A stretch of 64,000 bases of DNA, taken from Amphritea opalescens (GTDB lineage: Bacteria; Pseudomonadota; Gammaproteobacteria; Pseudomonadales; Balneatricaceae). The stretch covers positions 184,700 through 248,699 of the forward strand of contig NZ_RQXW01000006.1 of the NCBI RefSeq assembly GCF_003957515.1, given 5' to 3'. Below, one piece after another: positions 16,511 to 26,510 of the stretch. Each line of letters begins with the position of its first letter. The stretch's first letter is position 1. Both the position numbers and the translations under genes were made by a program. The notes under the pieces are model-generated. The model was not told the DNA's origin. It ran no database searches and was given only the letters and a program-made list of their open reading frames with translations.

Positions 16511-17986
16511 ATGTCTAATAACTACTTCAACACGTTGCCACTGCGTGAGCAACTGGAACAACTGGGTAAATGCCGCTTCATGTCGATGGACGAGTTCAGC
16601 GATGGCGTTGAAGCGCTGAAAGGTAAAAAAATAGTTGTTATCGGTTGTGGTGCTCAGGGCCTAAACCAAGGTCTAAACCTACGCGACAGTGGTCTAGATG
16701 TTTCTTACACATTGCGTGCTGAAGCCATTGCTGAAAAGCGTCAGTCTTGGAAAAATGCGACTGAAAACGGTTTTGTTGTGGGCACTTATGAAGAACTGAT
16801 CCCTACCGCTGATGTAGTTCTTAACCTGACACCTGATAAGCAGCACACGCCGGTTGTTAACGCAGTGATGCCGTTGATGAAAGAAGGCGCTTGCCTGTCT
16901 TACTCTCACGGTTTCAACATCGTTGAAGAAGGCATGAAAATTCGTGAAGACCTGACCGTTATCATGGTTGCACCTAAATGCCCAGGTTCAGAAGTACGTG
17001 CTGAATACGTCCGTGGCTTCGGTGTTCCAACACTGATCGCTGTTCACGAAGATAACGATCCTCAAGGCGAAGGTTTGGCTCTAGCTAAAGCCTATGCCGT
17101 CGGTACCGGTGGTCATAAAGCGGGCGTATTGATGTCTTCTTTCATCGCTGAAGTTAAATCTGACCTGATGGGCGAGCAGACTATCCTATGCGGTATGCTG
17201 CAGACCGGTTCTCTACTGTGCTTCGACAAGATGGTTGCTGAAGGAATTGATGCCGGTTATGCCTCTAAGCTGATTCAGTACGGTTGGGAAACCATCACTG
17301 AAGCGCTGAAATACGGCGGCGTGACTAACATGCTGGATCGTCTTTCTAACCCAGCTAAAATCAAAGCATTCGATCTAGCTGAAGAGATGAAGCAGATCAT
17401 GCGTCCGCTGTACAACAAGCATCAAGATGACATCATCGATGGCACCTTCTCTCGCACCATGATGGAAGACTGGGCTAATGATGATAAAAACCTGCTGGGC
17501 TGGCGTGCAGAAACCGCTGAAACAGCGTTCGAAAAAACCCCTGCTGGCGATGTAGAGATCTCTGAACAGGAATACTTCGATAACGGTATCCTAATGGTTG
17601 CCATGGTTAAAGCCGGTGTAGAACTCGCTTTTGAAACGATGACCGCTGCGGGCATCATCCCTGATTCTGCTTACTACGAATCACTGCATGAAACACCGTT
17701 GATCGCGAACACTATCGCCCGTAAGAAACTGTACGAGATGAATGCCACTATCTCTGATACAGCGGAATACGGCTGCTATCTGTACAACCACGCATGCTTG
17801 CCACTGCTGGCCGACTTCATGAAAGACATTAAAACCGACGTTATCGGTAAAGGTCTCGAACTGGACGACACTGGCGTCGACAACGCTCGCCTGATCGAAG
17901 TTAACGCTGCCCTGCGTTCTCATCCGGTTGAAGCGATCGGTGCGGTTCTACGTGGTCACATGGCTGACATGAAGAAGATCGTTTAA
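16511..17986 (+). CDS. ilvC: Ketol-acid reductoisomerase (NADP+), class II
   Basis: IlvC isomerises and reduces acetolactate or acetohydroxybutyrate in valine and isoleucine synthesis. At 491 residues this is the long class II enzyme with a duplicated C-terminal domain, colinear with E. coli IlvC. Visible are [15 protein letters not shown] at the N-terminus, the Rossmann motif [10 protein letters not shown] near 45-54, [20 protein letters not shown], and [15 protein letters not shown]. Codon use is biased towards GTT, GAA and CGT, unlike neighbouring genes, which suggests high expression. ATG at 16511 is the start; SD is weak. It sits alone rather than with ilvBN; a strong terminator follows. 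Confidence 0.98.
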   Translation: MSNNYFNTLPLREQLEQLGKCRFMSMDEFSDGVEALKGKKIVVIGCGAQGLNQGLNLRDSGLDVSYTLRAEAIAEKRQSWKNATENGFVVGTYEELIPTADVVLNLTPDKQHTPVVNAVMPLMKEGACLSYSHGFNIVEEGMKIREDLTVIMVAPKCPGSEVRAEYVRGFGVPTLIAVHEDNDPQGEGLALAKAYAVGTGGHKAGVLMSSFIAEVKSDLMGEQTILCGMLQTGSLLCFDKMVAEGIDAGYASKLIQYGWETITEALKYGGVTNMLDRLSNPAKIKAFDLAEEMKQIMRPLYNKHQDDIIDGTFSRTMMEDWANDDKNLLGWRAETAETAFEKTPAGDVEISEQEYFDNGILMVAMVKAGVELAFETMTAAGIIPDSAYYESLHETPLIANTIARKKLYEMNATISDTAEYGCYLYNHACLPLLADFMKDIKTDVIGKGLELDDTGVDNARLIEVNAALRSHPVEAIGAVLRGHMADMKKIV

Positions 17987-18021
17987 TAACGCTCTCACCT
18001 GTGATGAATCATAGGTAGATG

Positions 18022-18053
18022 AAGGCCAGGACTCACCTCCTGGCCTTTTTTTT
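18022..18053 (+). terminator. ilvC terminator
   Basis: AAGGCCAGGA (18022-18031) pairs with TCCTGGCCTT (18038-18047) and runs into eight T's, 35 bases after the ilvC stop. This is a textbook intrinsic terminator. Confidence 0.93.
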
Positions 18054-18091
18054 AGCATTCAAAAACAACCTAACACAGACTTCGGATCGCT

Positions 18092-19528
18092 ATGAATATT
18101 CGCCTCGAAAACCTCACCGTCAACTTCGATGATCGCTTTCAGCTAGATGAGATCAACTGGCAACTGGATGATACCCAACACTGGGTGATTACCGGCACAA
18201 ACGGTGCGGGTAAATCAGCGTTGGCTGCTATTTTGGCGGGGGCTGGCGACATTGTTAGCGGTTCGATGAGCGGCGTTCCAGCGAAGGTAGGCTTAGTATC
18301 CTTTGAAGCGCAGGCTGAACTCATTGAGCGGGAACGGAAAAAAGACGATGCCGATATTATGGATGTTATCTCCGAAGGCACTCCTGTGCATGAGATACTC
18401 CATGAGGGCGATCGCAATCCCGTACTGATCCAACAGCTGGTTTCAATGTTTAAATTGGAATCCCTGCTCGACCGTGCATTCCGTAAGTTATCCACCGGTG
18501 AATCTCGCAAGGTAATGCTGATCCGAGCATTAGCCAGTGAGCCAGACCTATTAGTGCTTGATGAGCCCTTCGATGGACTCGACGCCCATACCCTAGAGAT
18601 GCTGCAACAGTATCTACTCAGCTTAGTCGAAACCGTCCCGATGATCTTGGTGCTTAACCGTTTCGATGAGTTTCCCGATTTCATTACCCATATCGCCTAT
18701 GTCGATCAGGGCCGTTTACAACACCAGATCGACCGGCATGATTCACAGGCCTATAACGAGCTATATCATCTGTTACACCTGAAAACCACCGAACTTCAAG
18801 TGCCGCCCACTGACAGTGATACCGCCCTGCCACCGCTTGATCCAACCCAGCCCTTAGTACGACTGAATAAGATCAATGTGACTTACGATGGTCATCGCAT
18901 TATCGATTCACTCGACTGGACCATCGAGCCCAATCAACATTGGCAACTCAGCGGCCCTAACGGCAGCGGTAAAACCTGCCTGCTGTCACTCATTACTGGC
19001 GACCATCCGCAGTGTTATGTGAATGATATTTTTGTCTTCGGTTTTCAGCGGGGTAACGGTGAAAGCATCTGGCAGATTAAACAATTTATTGGCTATGTGT
19101 CTACCGCTTTGCAATGGGAATACAAAGTGGGCACCGGCCTACGAAATGTCATTATTTCGGGTTTTTATGACAGCATTGGTCTATACACCAAAGCCACCGA
19201 TCGACAGAAGCAGATCGCCGATCAGTGGCTGGCGCTGTTAGGCATGTCTGACCGAGCCGATACCCCGTTCAACAAACTATCCTATGGTGACCAGCGCCTA
19301 TTGCTGATCGCTAGAGCCATGGTAAAACATCCTCCCTTGTTAATTTTGGATGAACCCTGCCTTGGACTAGATGATATGAACCGCCAACTGGTGCTCGCTT
19401 TGATCGAAAAGATCTGCGCTGCCAGCGAAACCGCCGTGCTCTATGTGAACCATCATGCGGAAGATAAAATCAAAGGGATCGATCACTATTTAGCATTGGA
19501 AAAACGCGAGCCTGACAGTAGCCAATAG
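18092..19528 (+). CDS. modF: Double ABC ATPase, ModF/PhrA type
   Basis: This 478-residue soluble protein has two ABC nucleotide-binding domains, aligning with E. coli ModF (490 residues). NBD1 has Walker A GTNGAGKSA near 35-43, signature LSTGESRK and Walker B LLVLDEPFDGLD. NBD2 has GPNGSGKTCLL near 290, LSYGDQRLLLI and LILDEPCLGLD. The ModF hallmarks NRFDEFPDFI and GYVSTALQWEYKVGTG are present. ModF is linked to molybdate transport or to photorepair in E. coli, but its true role is unsettled and no modABC genes are nearby here. No membrane partner is adjacent. ATG at 18092 follows the ilvC terminator. Confidence 0.9.
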   Translation: MNIRLENLTVNFDDRFQLDEINWQLDDTQHWVITGTNGAGKSALAAILAGAGDIVSGSMSGVPAKVGLVSFEAQAELIERERKKDDADIMDVISEGTPVHEILHEGDRNPVLIQQLVSMFKLESLLDRAFRKLSTGESRKVMLIRALASEPDLLVLDEPFDGLDAHTLEMLQQYLLSLVETVPMILVLNRFDEFPDFITHIAYVDQGRLQHQIDRHDSQAYNELYHLLHLKTTELQVPPTDSDTALPPLDPTQPLVRLNKINVTYDGHRIIDSLDWTIEPNQHWQLSGPNGSGKTCLLSLITGDHPQCYVNDIFVFGFQRGNGESIWQIKQFIGYVSTALQWEYKVGTGLRNVIISGFYDSIGLYTKATDRQKQIADQWLALLGMSDRADTPFNKLSYGDQRLLLIARAMVKHPPLLILDEPCLGLDDMNRQLVLALIEKICAASETAVLYVNHHAEDKIKGIDHYLALEKREPDSSQ

Positions 19529-19562
19529 CCTTTAGCCTGAGCACCCATAAACAATCAGTATA

Positions 19563-19590
19563 AAAAAGCCCAGCAACTAGCTGGGCTTTT
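19563..19590 (+). terminator. modF terminator
   Basis: GCCCAGC (19568-19574) pairs with GCTGGGC (19580-19586) around AACTA, flanked by six A and four T. It can act in both directions. Confidence 0.88.
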
Positions 19591-19657
19591 AATGGCATAA
19601 CATTCCCACACTAGAAAATGATCAATACAGTTGTAAGAAGAGTGTATCTTCTCTTCA

Positions 19658-19687
19658 TCAATAAAGACTTGGTCAATAAAGACTGGG
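19658..19687. repeat. 15-bp direct repeat, two copies
   Basis: TCAATAAAGACTTGG at 19658-19672 is followed directly by TCAATAAAGACTGGG at 19673-19687, in the 3' untranslated region of the large leftward signalling gene. Confidence 0.75.
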
Positions 19688-19728
19688 GATAAGAAAAACC
19701 TTATTCATACCCAACAACCTTCACCATC

Positions 19729-22700
19729 TTAATCCTCAATGACTCGATTATCATCTAACTGTAAATAATCGACTATTTTACCGATAGGTTCAGGCGTTTG
19801 GAAAAAGAACCCTTGAACGAAATCGCAGTTATGTTTCGCGACAAAATCAAACTGCTCTTTTGTTTCGACCCCTTCAGCCACCGTTTTTAAGCCTAATGCT
19901 CTAGCAATGGAAATAGTTGCCTTCACAACCTCTTCCGATTTATCGACCTCTCCGATTCTAGAAATAAACGAACGATCTATTTTCAATATATCGAAAGGCT
20001 TATTAATCAAATAACCTAAGTTTGAATACCCCGTACCAAAGTCATCCATTGAAAAAGCTACGTTTAACTTTTTATAGCGGTCTAAATGCTTCTGGTTTTT
20101 ATCATTCGACAGAATAACCTTTCTTTCGGTAATCTCTAACGAAATACAACTACCATCAATTTTGAACTGCTGCAGATAATTTTTAAACGTATAAAACAAC
20201 GAATCTGATTCTAAATCCTTCAAAGAAAAGTTAATCGCAATTTTACATTGATAATGATTAATCATTTTCAAATCATTAATGGTCGTCATCACTTTAAAGA
20301 CGACATACTTGGTAATCTCAGTAATCAGATCAGATTCTTCAGCCAGAGGAATAAACTTATTCGGCAGTACTAAGCCAAGTTTAGGGTGATTCCATCTAAT
20401 TAACGCTTCAAGGTGTGAAACCTTCATCGTTTCTAAATCGATAATTGGCTGATAATACACTTCAAACTCATCATTGCTTAAGCCTTCTCTGATGGAGCTT
20501 TCCATAGAAGCCTTTTCAAACGCAAAAGAGGAAAGCTCTTGCGAAATATAGCGATACATATTTCGACCATTCTCTTTTGCATCATACATGGCAATATCAG
20601 CTTGACGAATCAATTCGTCGGCGGAATGACCATCGTTGGGATAGATGCTGATACCAATACTCGCACCAATGGTAATTTTATGTTCGTCGACAGTGATCTC
20701 TTCTTTCACCGACTGAATGAGATTAAGCGCCACTTTCGAGGCATTCAAGGCAGAATCTAAATCCTGAATAACAATAATGAATTCATCCCCACCCACTCGA
20801 GCAACGGTGTCCCCTGAACGTAAAACACTCGACAATCGCTTAGAGACTTCGATTAAGACCGAATCACCAACATTATGGCCCATGCCGTCGTTAACCACCT
20901 TGAAACGATCCAAATCAACAAACAAAACCGCAATTTGCTTTTTAGAGCGACGCGACTCCTGCAATGCATGCTCAAGCCGATCAGCTAATAGCGTACGATT
21001 AGGTAAGCCCGTGAGCGAGTCATGATTAGCGAGATACTGTATCTTATCCTGTGATTGCTTGATGACCGAGATATCGGTGATGACACCAATATATTGGACG
21101 ATATACCCTCTTTCGTCCTTAACGGCGCTGATATTGAGAAAAACAGGAAACAGATCACCGTTTTTAGCTTTATTAATGACTTCGCCGGACCAAAACCCAC
21201 TCTGCTTGTATGACCGTTCCATCTCACTATAGAACTCGGAACTGTGTTGATCAGATTTTAATAGGCCAATTTTTTTCCCTTTTACTTCATCAAAGGTATA
21301 GCCTGTAATATTTTCAAATGCAGGGTTAACATTAATAATTCTTGTTGTTTTATCGGTGATAACAATACTTTCTTGAGTGGTATTGAAAACCATTCTGGCT
21401 TGAGCACTATCTAAGGTTGATTGCTTCTGACTGTTAATATCCTCGATCACTGAGATAAAATATAAGGGTTCGTTTTTATCTCTAACAATAGCGACATACA
21501 GCATTGCCCAGAAAAGCTCACCATCTTTTTTGTAATAGCGCTTTTCCATTTTATATGAATTACGTTTACCACTGATCAACTCTTTCACGAGTTCTAAATC
21601 TTGTTTTAGATCTTCGGCATACGTAATATCTTGGAAAGTGAGAGGCAACAACTCTTCCTGGGTATATCCCAACATGTGAGATAACGCGTTGTTGACGGAA
21701 ATCCAGGTACCATCTAAAGAAACATGACCGATACCAATATTGGCATTATCGAAGGTTGCTTTATACTTCTGCTGACTCAATGATAGTTCAGCAAGCGCTT
21801 GTCTCTCTTTCGATATATCTGAGGCAAAAGACCATATTTGCGTATGACCTAATTCATCACGACTGAGATAATCTTCTACATTGAGTATCGTCGTAACGCC
21901 TTCATCAGATGTGAGTTCTATAATGTAAGGGCCAAAGGTGCCCTTCTCAGTCAGCTCCTTCTGCCGATTTAAAAAGCGGGTACTATCTTCAATAGGGTAT
22001 AAATCAAACCAGTTTTTAACTAACAGTTGTTCTCTTGTGAGTCCGGTATAGGTTTGCATCGCATGATTCGTTTTCAGAATCATACCCTGTAAGTTAGTGA
22101 TAATGACACCGTCATGTATATTTTCTAAAACAGATTCATAACGACGATTGAGAGCACCGTGTTTCTCTTTAATGGTGGTATTCTCATTAAACATCTCTTT
22201 AAGCTCTGCGTATGCCGTCTGAAGTTCTTCATTGGTCGATTGAAGCTCTTCATTACTGGTTTCCATCTCTTCATTGGTCGCCTGTAACTCTTCATTGGCA
22301 CTTTGTAGCTCTTCGTTGGATGATTGCAGCTCTTCGTTTGAAGTTTCTAACTCCTCAACCAACGTCTGCATATGTTCTTTGGTACGTTGCAATTCAAACT
22401 CTAACTCGTGGGTTGAGGAAGACACCACGACATCATCAGTATTTGAATTAATTAATGGCAAATCTAGAACCGAAATACTCTGAAAATAAAACAGGTACAT
22501 CTGGTTACGCCCATTTAAAATAGGCACTAAATGAACCTTGATCAATCTTGCCTCGCCATTTTTTTGCGGCAACGGTATATAGCTACTCGAGTTAACACCC
22601 GAGCCTCGTTTAGCTTCACTAAACAGTTTTCTTAAATCGATCGCTAAACGAGAATCCACTATTTTGTATAGGTTATATGAAACATAGCCTTCGGGAATCG

Positions 22701-24765
22701 ATACAAAATCAAGGTTGCCCTTTTTATACACCACATCCAATTGCTCATTAGTCACAATGATGTTGGGCATTAAAAGCTTTGCAGCTTCCGTAACAATGGT
22801 TTCTTGTAACGGGGTATCTTCCGATGTCTTAGACTGCTCTTCGGCAGGGTAATTAACATATTTAGGAGGCCTAACCGTAATAGCAGAATAGTTTTTCTTT
22901 GAATAGGAGACTGTTTTGAAAATCTTATTAGGCTTATCGACCGGCGCGAACAGATGCTCAAAGTTAGTCGCGTTTTCAGATTTCCCTAAAAATAACAACG
23001 CATTTTCTTTGAGAGCATAATGGAATGCGGGCATAATCCATTTTTGCGCATCTAGATTGAAATAAATAAGTAGGTTACGGCAAACAATTAGATCTAAGTC
23101 TTTAAAGGGTGGGTCAGACAACAGGTTATGATATGAGAAAACAATATTTTGTCTTAGGGTTTTCTTAACCTCAAATTCGTTATCCGTAATCGTAAAATAA
23201 TCTTTTATATACGCATCAGATACTTCAGTCATTGAGGCTTGGCTATAAATCCCTCGACGTGCAATTTTTAAAGCATGTTCATCAATATCGGTAGCAAAAA
23301 TCTTTAAATCAAGCGAATGCTGTCGATCATTCAATAGCTCATTGACAATAATAGCAACAGAATAGGCTTCTTCACCCGTCGATGACCCCGGCATCCAGAT
23401 TCTTAATTCTTTTGCATCGGCACGCTCATCAAGATATTGATCTAGGAGATTCTCCAATGAGTCATAAGCATCTCTGTCGCGAAAGAAACTGGTGACGCCA
23501 ATGAGAATATCTTTATAAAGCAACTCAACTTCTTGCTCATCCCTTTCAATTAACGCGACATATTCACTCAATGTGGTCACTTTAAGCGCAACCATTCTCC
23601 GCTCAATACGTCGGCCGATCGTCGCTTTTTTGTAAACAGAGAAATCTACATGCTTAATTTTATGCAGCAAAGCGAAGATGATCGATATATGGTCATTAGC
23701 CGGTGTAACTTGATGCTTCTTCAGCACCTTGTTTCTTGGAAAGTTGGATAGAGCGACTAACTCCTCACCAATCTTGTCTGCCTCAATTAAAATATCAACA
23801 ACTGAGCCGTTGATAGAAGCCATCGGCATACCGTCGTACTTTGCCGTGCTAGGCTCCTGTACGATGGTTATCCCGCCTTCCGAGTTGATGGCCCGCATAC
23901 CTTGGCAACCATCAGAACCGGTTCCTGACAATATAATGCCAACAGACTTTTCTTTTTTATATTTAGCGATGGATATAAAAAGCTGATTGACTGAAGGCTT
24001 AGGTAAAAAAGAGTGTTTTTCTGGGGCAGATAAAATAATCTGATTATTATTGTTTATTTCAACATTTTTATTGGGCGGTGTTATATAAAAAACATCACTT
24101 GCAAGCGTTTCATTATGCTCTGCTTCTTTGATCATTAAAGTACTTTCTCTCGAAAGCAACTCAACGAGCATCGTATTATGCTTGGGACTTAGATGTTGGG
24201 CAATAATATAAGCCGTATTATTATTTCGCGGCAACCCTTTTATCAGCGTAGTCAGTGCCTCTAAACCACCAGCACTCGATCCAATACCTACGACCATCAA
24301 ACCATTAGGATCTTGGGCATGGTCTTCTTCTGGGTCATAAGACCCTGTTAAACTATCCCCTAATATTTTAGCTTTGCCTACCGACTCTTCATGTTTTCCA
24401 ACCGATAAAACTTGATCGATGACTTGTGCTAATTTTTTATTATCGGTGGGTTTACTAATAAATCCATTAATCTGATCTTTAATCGTATCTAAGATAAAAT
24501 CTTCGTCAATGTATGCACTAAAGACAATAATGGGGGTCTTACTGTCCGTTTTTCTAATTTCTTGTATCAGCTCAGGTCCATTCATGCTAGGCAGCTGAAT
24601 TTCTGTTATAACCAGACTCGGCCTGTGGGTAATAAACTTGGATATTCCTTCACGACCATTTGACGCTTCTAAAACGGTTGAAAATATTCCACGAAAAAGG
24701 TCAGCGTAAATTTTGCGAGTGTCATCATCATTCTCTATGTACAGAATAGTTGAATCGTACTTCAT
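19729..24765 (-). CDS. Receiver-CheB-CheR-PAS-GGDEF-EAL fusion protein
   Basis: This very large signalling protein has 1678 residues and no predicted membrane helix. Domains in order: a receiver-like domain (1-120); CheB methylesterase (about 155-340; GSSAGG, QHLSP, SGTGSDG give Ser/His/Asp); CheR methyltransferase (about 355-625; PGSSTGEEAYS for SAM, NLLIYF); a PAS-like domain (about 650-760); a Glu-rich coiled coil (about 790-870; repeats of SNEELQ/TNEELQ); three PAS domains (about 880-1245); GGDEF (VGGDEF near 1325, RxxD before it); and EAL (HLEALIRW near 1453; INFSLKD, EITER, MDDFGTGYSNLGYL, LKIDR, AEGVET). In the receiver the normal phospho-acceptor Asp is Glu55 (VITEIQLP), while Ser83 and Lys105 remain. 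The start is ATG at 24765. The CheB-CheR-coiled-coil block usually precedes a histidine kinase; here the output is c-di-GMP turnover. Confidence 0.93.
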   Translation of the reverse strand: MKYDSTILYIENDDDTRKIYADLFRGIFSTVLEASNGREGISKFITHRPSLVITEIQLPSMNGPELIQEIRKTDSKTPIIVFSAYIDEDFILDTIKDQINGFISKPTDNKKLAQVIDQVLSVGKHEESVGKAKILGDSLTGSYDPEEDHAQDPNGLMVVGIGSSAGGLEALTTLIKGLPRNNNTAYIIAQHLSPKHNTMLVELLSRESTLMIKEAEHNETLASDVFYITPPNKNVEINNNNQIILSAPEKHSFLPKPSVNQLFISIAKYKKEKSVGIILSGTGSDGCQGMRAINSEGGITIVQEPSTAKYDGMPMASINGSVVDILIEADKIGEELVALSNFPRNKVLKKHQVTPANDHISIIFALLHKIKHVDFSVYKKATIGRRIERRMVALKVTTLSEYVALIERDEQEVELLYKDILIGVTSFFRDRDAYDSLENLLDQYLDERADAKELRIWMPGSSTGEEAYSVAIIVNELLNDRQHSLDLKIFATDIDEHALKIARRGIYSQASMTEVSDAYIKDYFTITDNEFEVKKTLRQNIVFSYHNLLSDPPFKDLDLIVCRNLLIYFNLDAQKWIMPAFHYALKENALLFLGKSENATNFEHLFAPVDKPNKIFKTVSYSKKNYSAITVRPPKYVNYPAEEQSKTSEDTPLQETIVTEAAKLLMPNIIVTNEQLDVVYKKGNLDFVSIPEGYVSYNLYKIVDSRLAIDLRKLFSEAKRGSGVNSSSYIPLPQKNGEARLIKVHLVPILNGRNQMYLFYFQSISVLDLPLINSNTDDVVVSSSTHELEFELQRTKEHMQTLVEELETSNEELQSSNEELQSANEELQATNEEMETSNEELQSTNEELQTAYAELKEMFNENTTIKEKHGALNRRYESVLENIHDGVIITNLQGMILKTNHAMQTYTGLTREQLLVKNWFDLYPIEDSTRFLNRQKELTEKGTFGPYIIELTSDEGVTTILNVEDYLSRDELGHTQIWSFASDISKERQALAELSLSQQKYKATFDNANIGIGHVSLDGTWISVNNALSHMLGYTQEELLPLTFQDITYAEDLKQDLELVKELISGKRNSYKMEKRYYKKDGELFWAMLYVAIVRDKNEPLYFISVIEDINSQKQSTLDSAQARMVFNTTQESIVITDKTTRIINVNPAFENITGYTFDEVKGKKIGLLKSDQHSSEFYSEMERSYKQSGFWSGEVINKAKNGDLFPVFLNISAVKDERGYIVQYIGVITDISVIKQSQDKIQYLANHDSLTGLPNRTLLADRLEHALQESRRSKKQIAVLFVDLDRFKVVNDGMGHNVGDSVLIEVSKRLSSVLRSGDTVARVGGDEFIIVIQDLDSALNASKVALNLIQSVKEEITVDEHKITIGASIGISIYPNDGHSADELIRQADIAMYDAKENGRNMYRYISQELSSFAFEKASMESSIREGLSNDEFEVYYQPIIDLETMKVSHLEALIRWNHPKLGLVLPNKFIPLAEESDLITEITKYVVFKVMTTINDLKMINHYQCKIAINFSLKDLESDSLFYTFKNYLQQFKIDGSCISLEITERKVILSNDKNQKHLDRYKKLNVAFSMDDFGTGYSNLGYLINKPFDILKIDRSFISRIGEVDKSEEVVKATISIARALGLKTVAEGVETKEQFDFVAKHNCDFVQGFFFQTPEPIGKIVDYLQLDDNRVIED

Positions 24766-25248
24766 GCATCTTCACCAGTTAAATTTACAATGTTTAAGGC
24801 TATTCCGCCAAATGACAGGTATATCTCTCGATCATCATCAACGACTACCCATAGAACATAGTCAACAAATATGAAAATCACAACTTTTACCAGCATGCAT
24901 TGTCCCAGAACGAGTCTATATAAGATCTGCGACCTTTGGTTATGATTCAGCCAACATCGAGGGCTGAGAATTCAACACTAAAGCCGACTCTGTTGATTGA
25001 TTCGAGCTCAAGATAACTAAATCACCTCCTCAGCTTGGCTCTAGCAGGCGCTTTATGCCCACAGCTAGGCGGAATCATCTATGACATATATAAATACTGA
25101 ATATACCTATCAAAACTGACTTCATTGCATTTATCTAAAAGTTGATTAAAATAAAAGCGATACATTTTTAGATACTAAAAACAAACCTCTCGATACGGAT
25201 TAGTCAGAGAGTTATTTGGCTCTATAGTTGGAATAGTAAGGAATACAC
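24766..25248. other. Divergent intergenic region, no gene seen
   Basis: This 483-base AT-rich gap separates two divergent c-di-GMP genes. It should hold both promoters, but no convincing hexamer pair was found. A ribosome site AAGGA precedes the ATG at 25249. No open frame with a ribosome site was seen. Confidence 0.5.
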
Positions 25249-26343
25249 ATGTCGACAATTCATCCAAAACTGATTAAAATTGTTATTGACCAAACACCCA
25301 GAGCCATGATTGCGATGCTTATCGTATCCTCTGCTTATTCCATTATATTTTTCAGATACATTCCTACTATTACTTTAAGCATCTGGTTTTCGCTGCAAAT
25401 ACTGTTAGCCCTGTTTCGTTTTCATAATATAAAGATGTTTAAAAAATACTTAACATCGAAATACAGCATTGGCATAAAAAACAATAGATCTCTTTTTATA
25501 GCTTTAAACCTATTTCAAGCATTGATGTGGACTATCTCTTCAATTTTAGTGTCTATTTATGCTCCCCAGCCATTCGAGTTAGTTAGCTTCATCATGATCA
25601 TAGGCATTATTACCGCGGCAGCTTTGTCCATGTCGTCTCTTTATACCGCCTATCTTACTTTTTTCTTTGCTATGATCATCCCTCAGTTAATAATTATGCT
25701 TTATTATGGTCAGCATCAGCATCTAGGCATAATAATACTCACCATTATCTATATACCCGCGACCATATTACTATCCAAAGCAATACTCAATAGCCGCCTA
25801 TCGAGTATTGAAGCACATGATTATTTAGAAGATAAGACCGACGAATTATACAAACTATCAACCCTCGATAGTTTAACCAACATATATAATAGAGGATATT
25901 TCTTTGCAGTTTCCCAAGATATAATTTCAATAACAACAAGGGAATAAAATAAGGCCTCTTTATTAATGATCGACATTGACCACTTCAAAGAGATAAATGA
26001 TAATTATGGACACCAATCGGGAGACTATGTTTTAAAGAAACTATCTGAAAAAATAACCAATAGAATCCGGAAAAGCGATATATTTGCCCGTATCGGTGGC
26101 GAAGAGTTTACTATTTTACTGAATAACACACCTATGGATAGCGCGAAGGTCATCGCCGAAAAACTACGTAAATTAATCGAGGGTACTGTGTTTGTTCTCA
26201 ACAACACACCGATTAAGATAACCATTAGCATTGGTATCGCCGAACTCAACGAAGAAAACCGCTCAATTGAAGACTTATATAAAAAAGCGGACAAACAGCT
26301 TTATGCCGCTAAACATGGTGGTAGAAACCGGGTCTGCCCATAA
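25249..26343 (+). pseudogene. Membrane GGEEF diguanylate cyclase interrupted by one in-frame stop
   Basis: Codons 1-232 encode about six membrane helices (residues 15-180) and the start of a GGDEF domain (STLDSLTNIYNRGYF). A TAA at 25945-25947 then stops the frame after TTRE. The same frame resumes at once with NKASLLMIDIDHFKEIND, continues through an RxxD site and RIGGEEFTILL, and ends normally at 26343. No other disabling change is visible in about 130 downstream codons, so a single recent nonsense change (for example CAA to TAA) is likely. Alternatives are sequencing error, readthrough, or reinitiation at ATG 25966, which would make an incomplete domain. ATG at 25249 has AAGGA upstream. 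Confidence 0.85.
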
Positions 26344-26360
26344 CAATCAACTAGGCCATC

Positions 26361-26386
26361 AACTTATCACACGAACTTATCACTAA
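26361..26386. repeat. 13-bp direct repeat, two copies
   Basis: AACTTATCACACG (26361-26373) is followed by AACTTATCACTAA (26374-26386), with a third degenerate echo (GTTATCCCACC). It starts 18 bases after the stop of the broken cyclase gene. Confidence 0.7.
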
Positions 26387-26510
26387 GTTATCCCACCAAA
26401 AAGAAGAGCTTACTTTCTTTGCCAAAGGCCCTGCCTAGCTCCTTGCCCGTCATGAAAGTTTCGCACAGATACCCTATAATGCAGCTTCAGAGATTTTCAG
26501 GATACTCGCT

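Noticed and set aside
25018..25031. AAATCACCTCCTC resembling the 3' end of 16S rRNA
   Set aside because: Similarity is limited to about 10 bases and no other rRNA sequence is present; coincidence.
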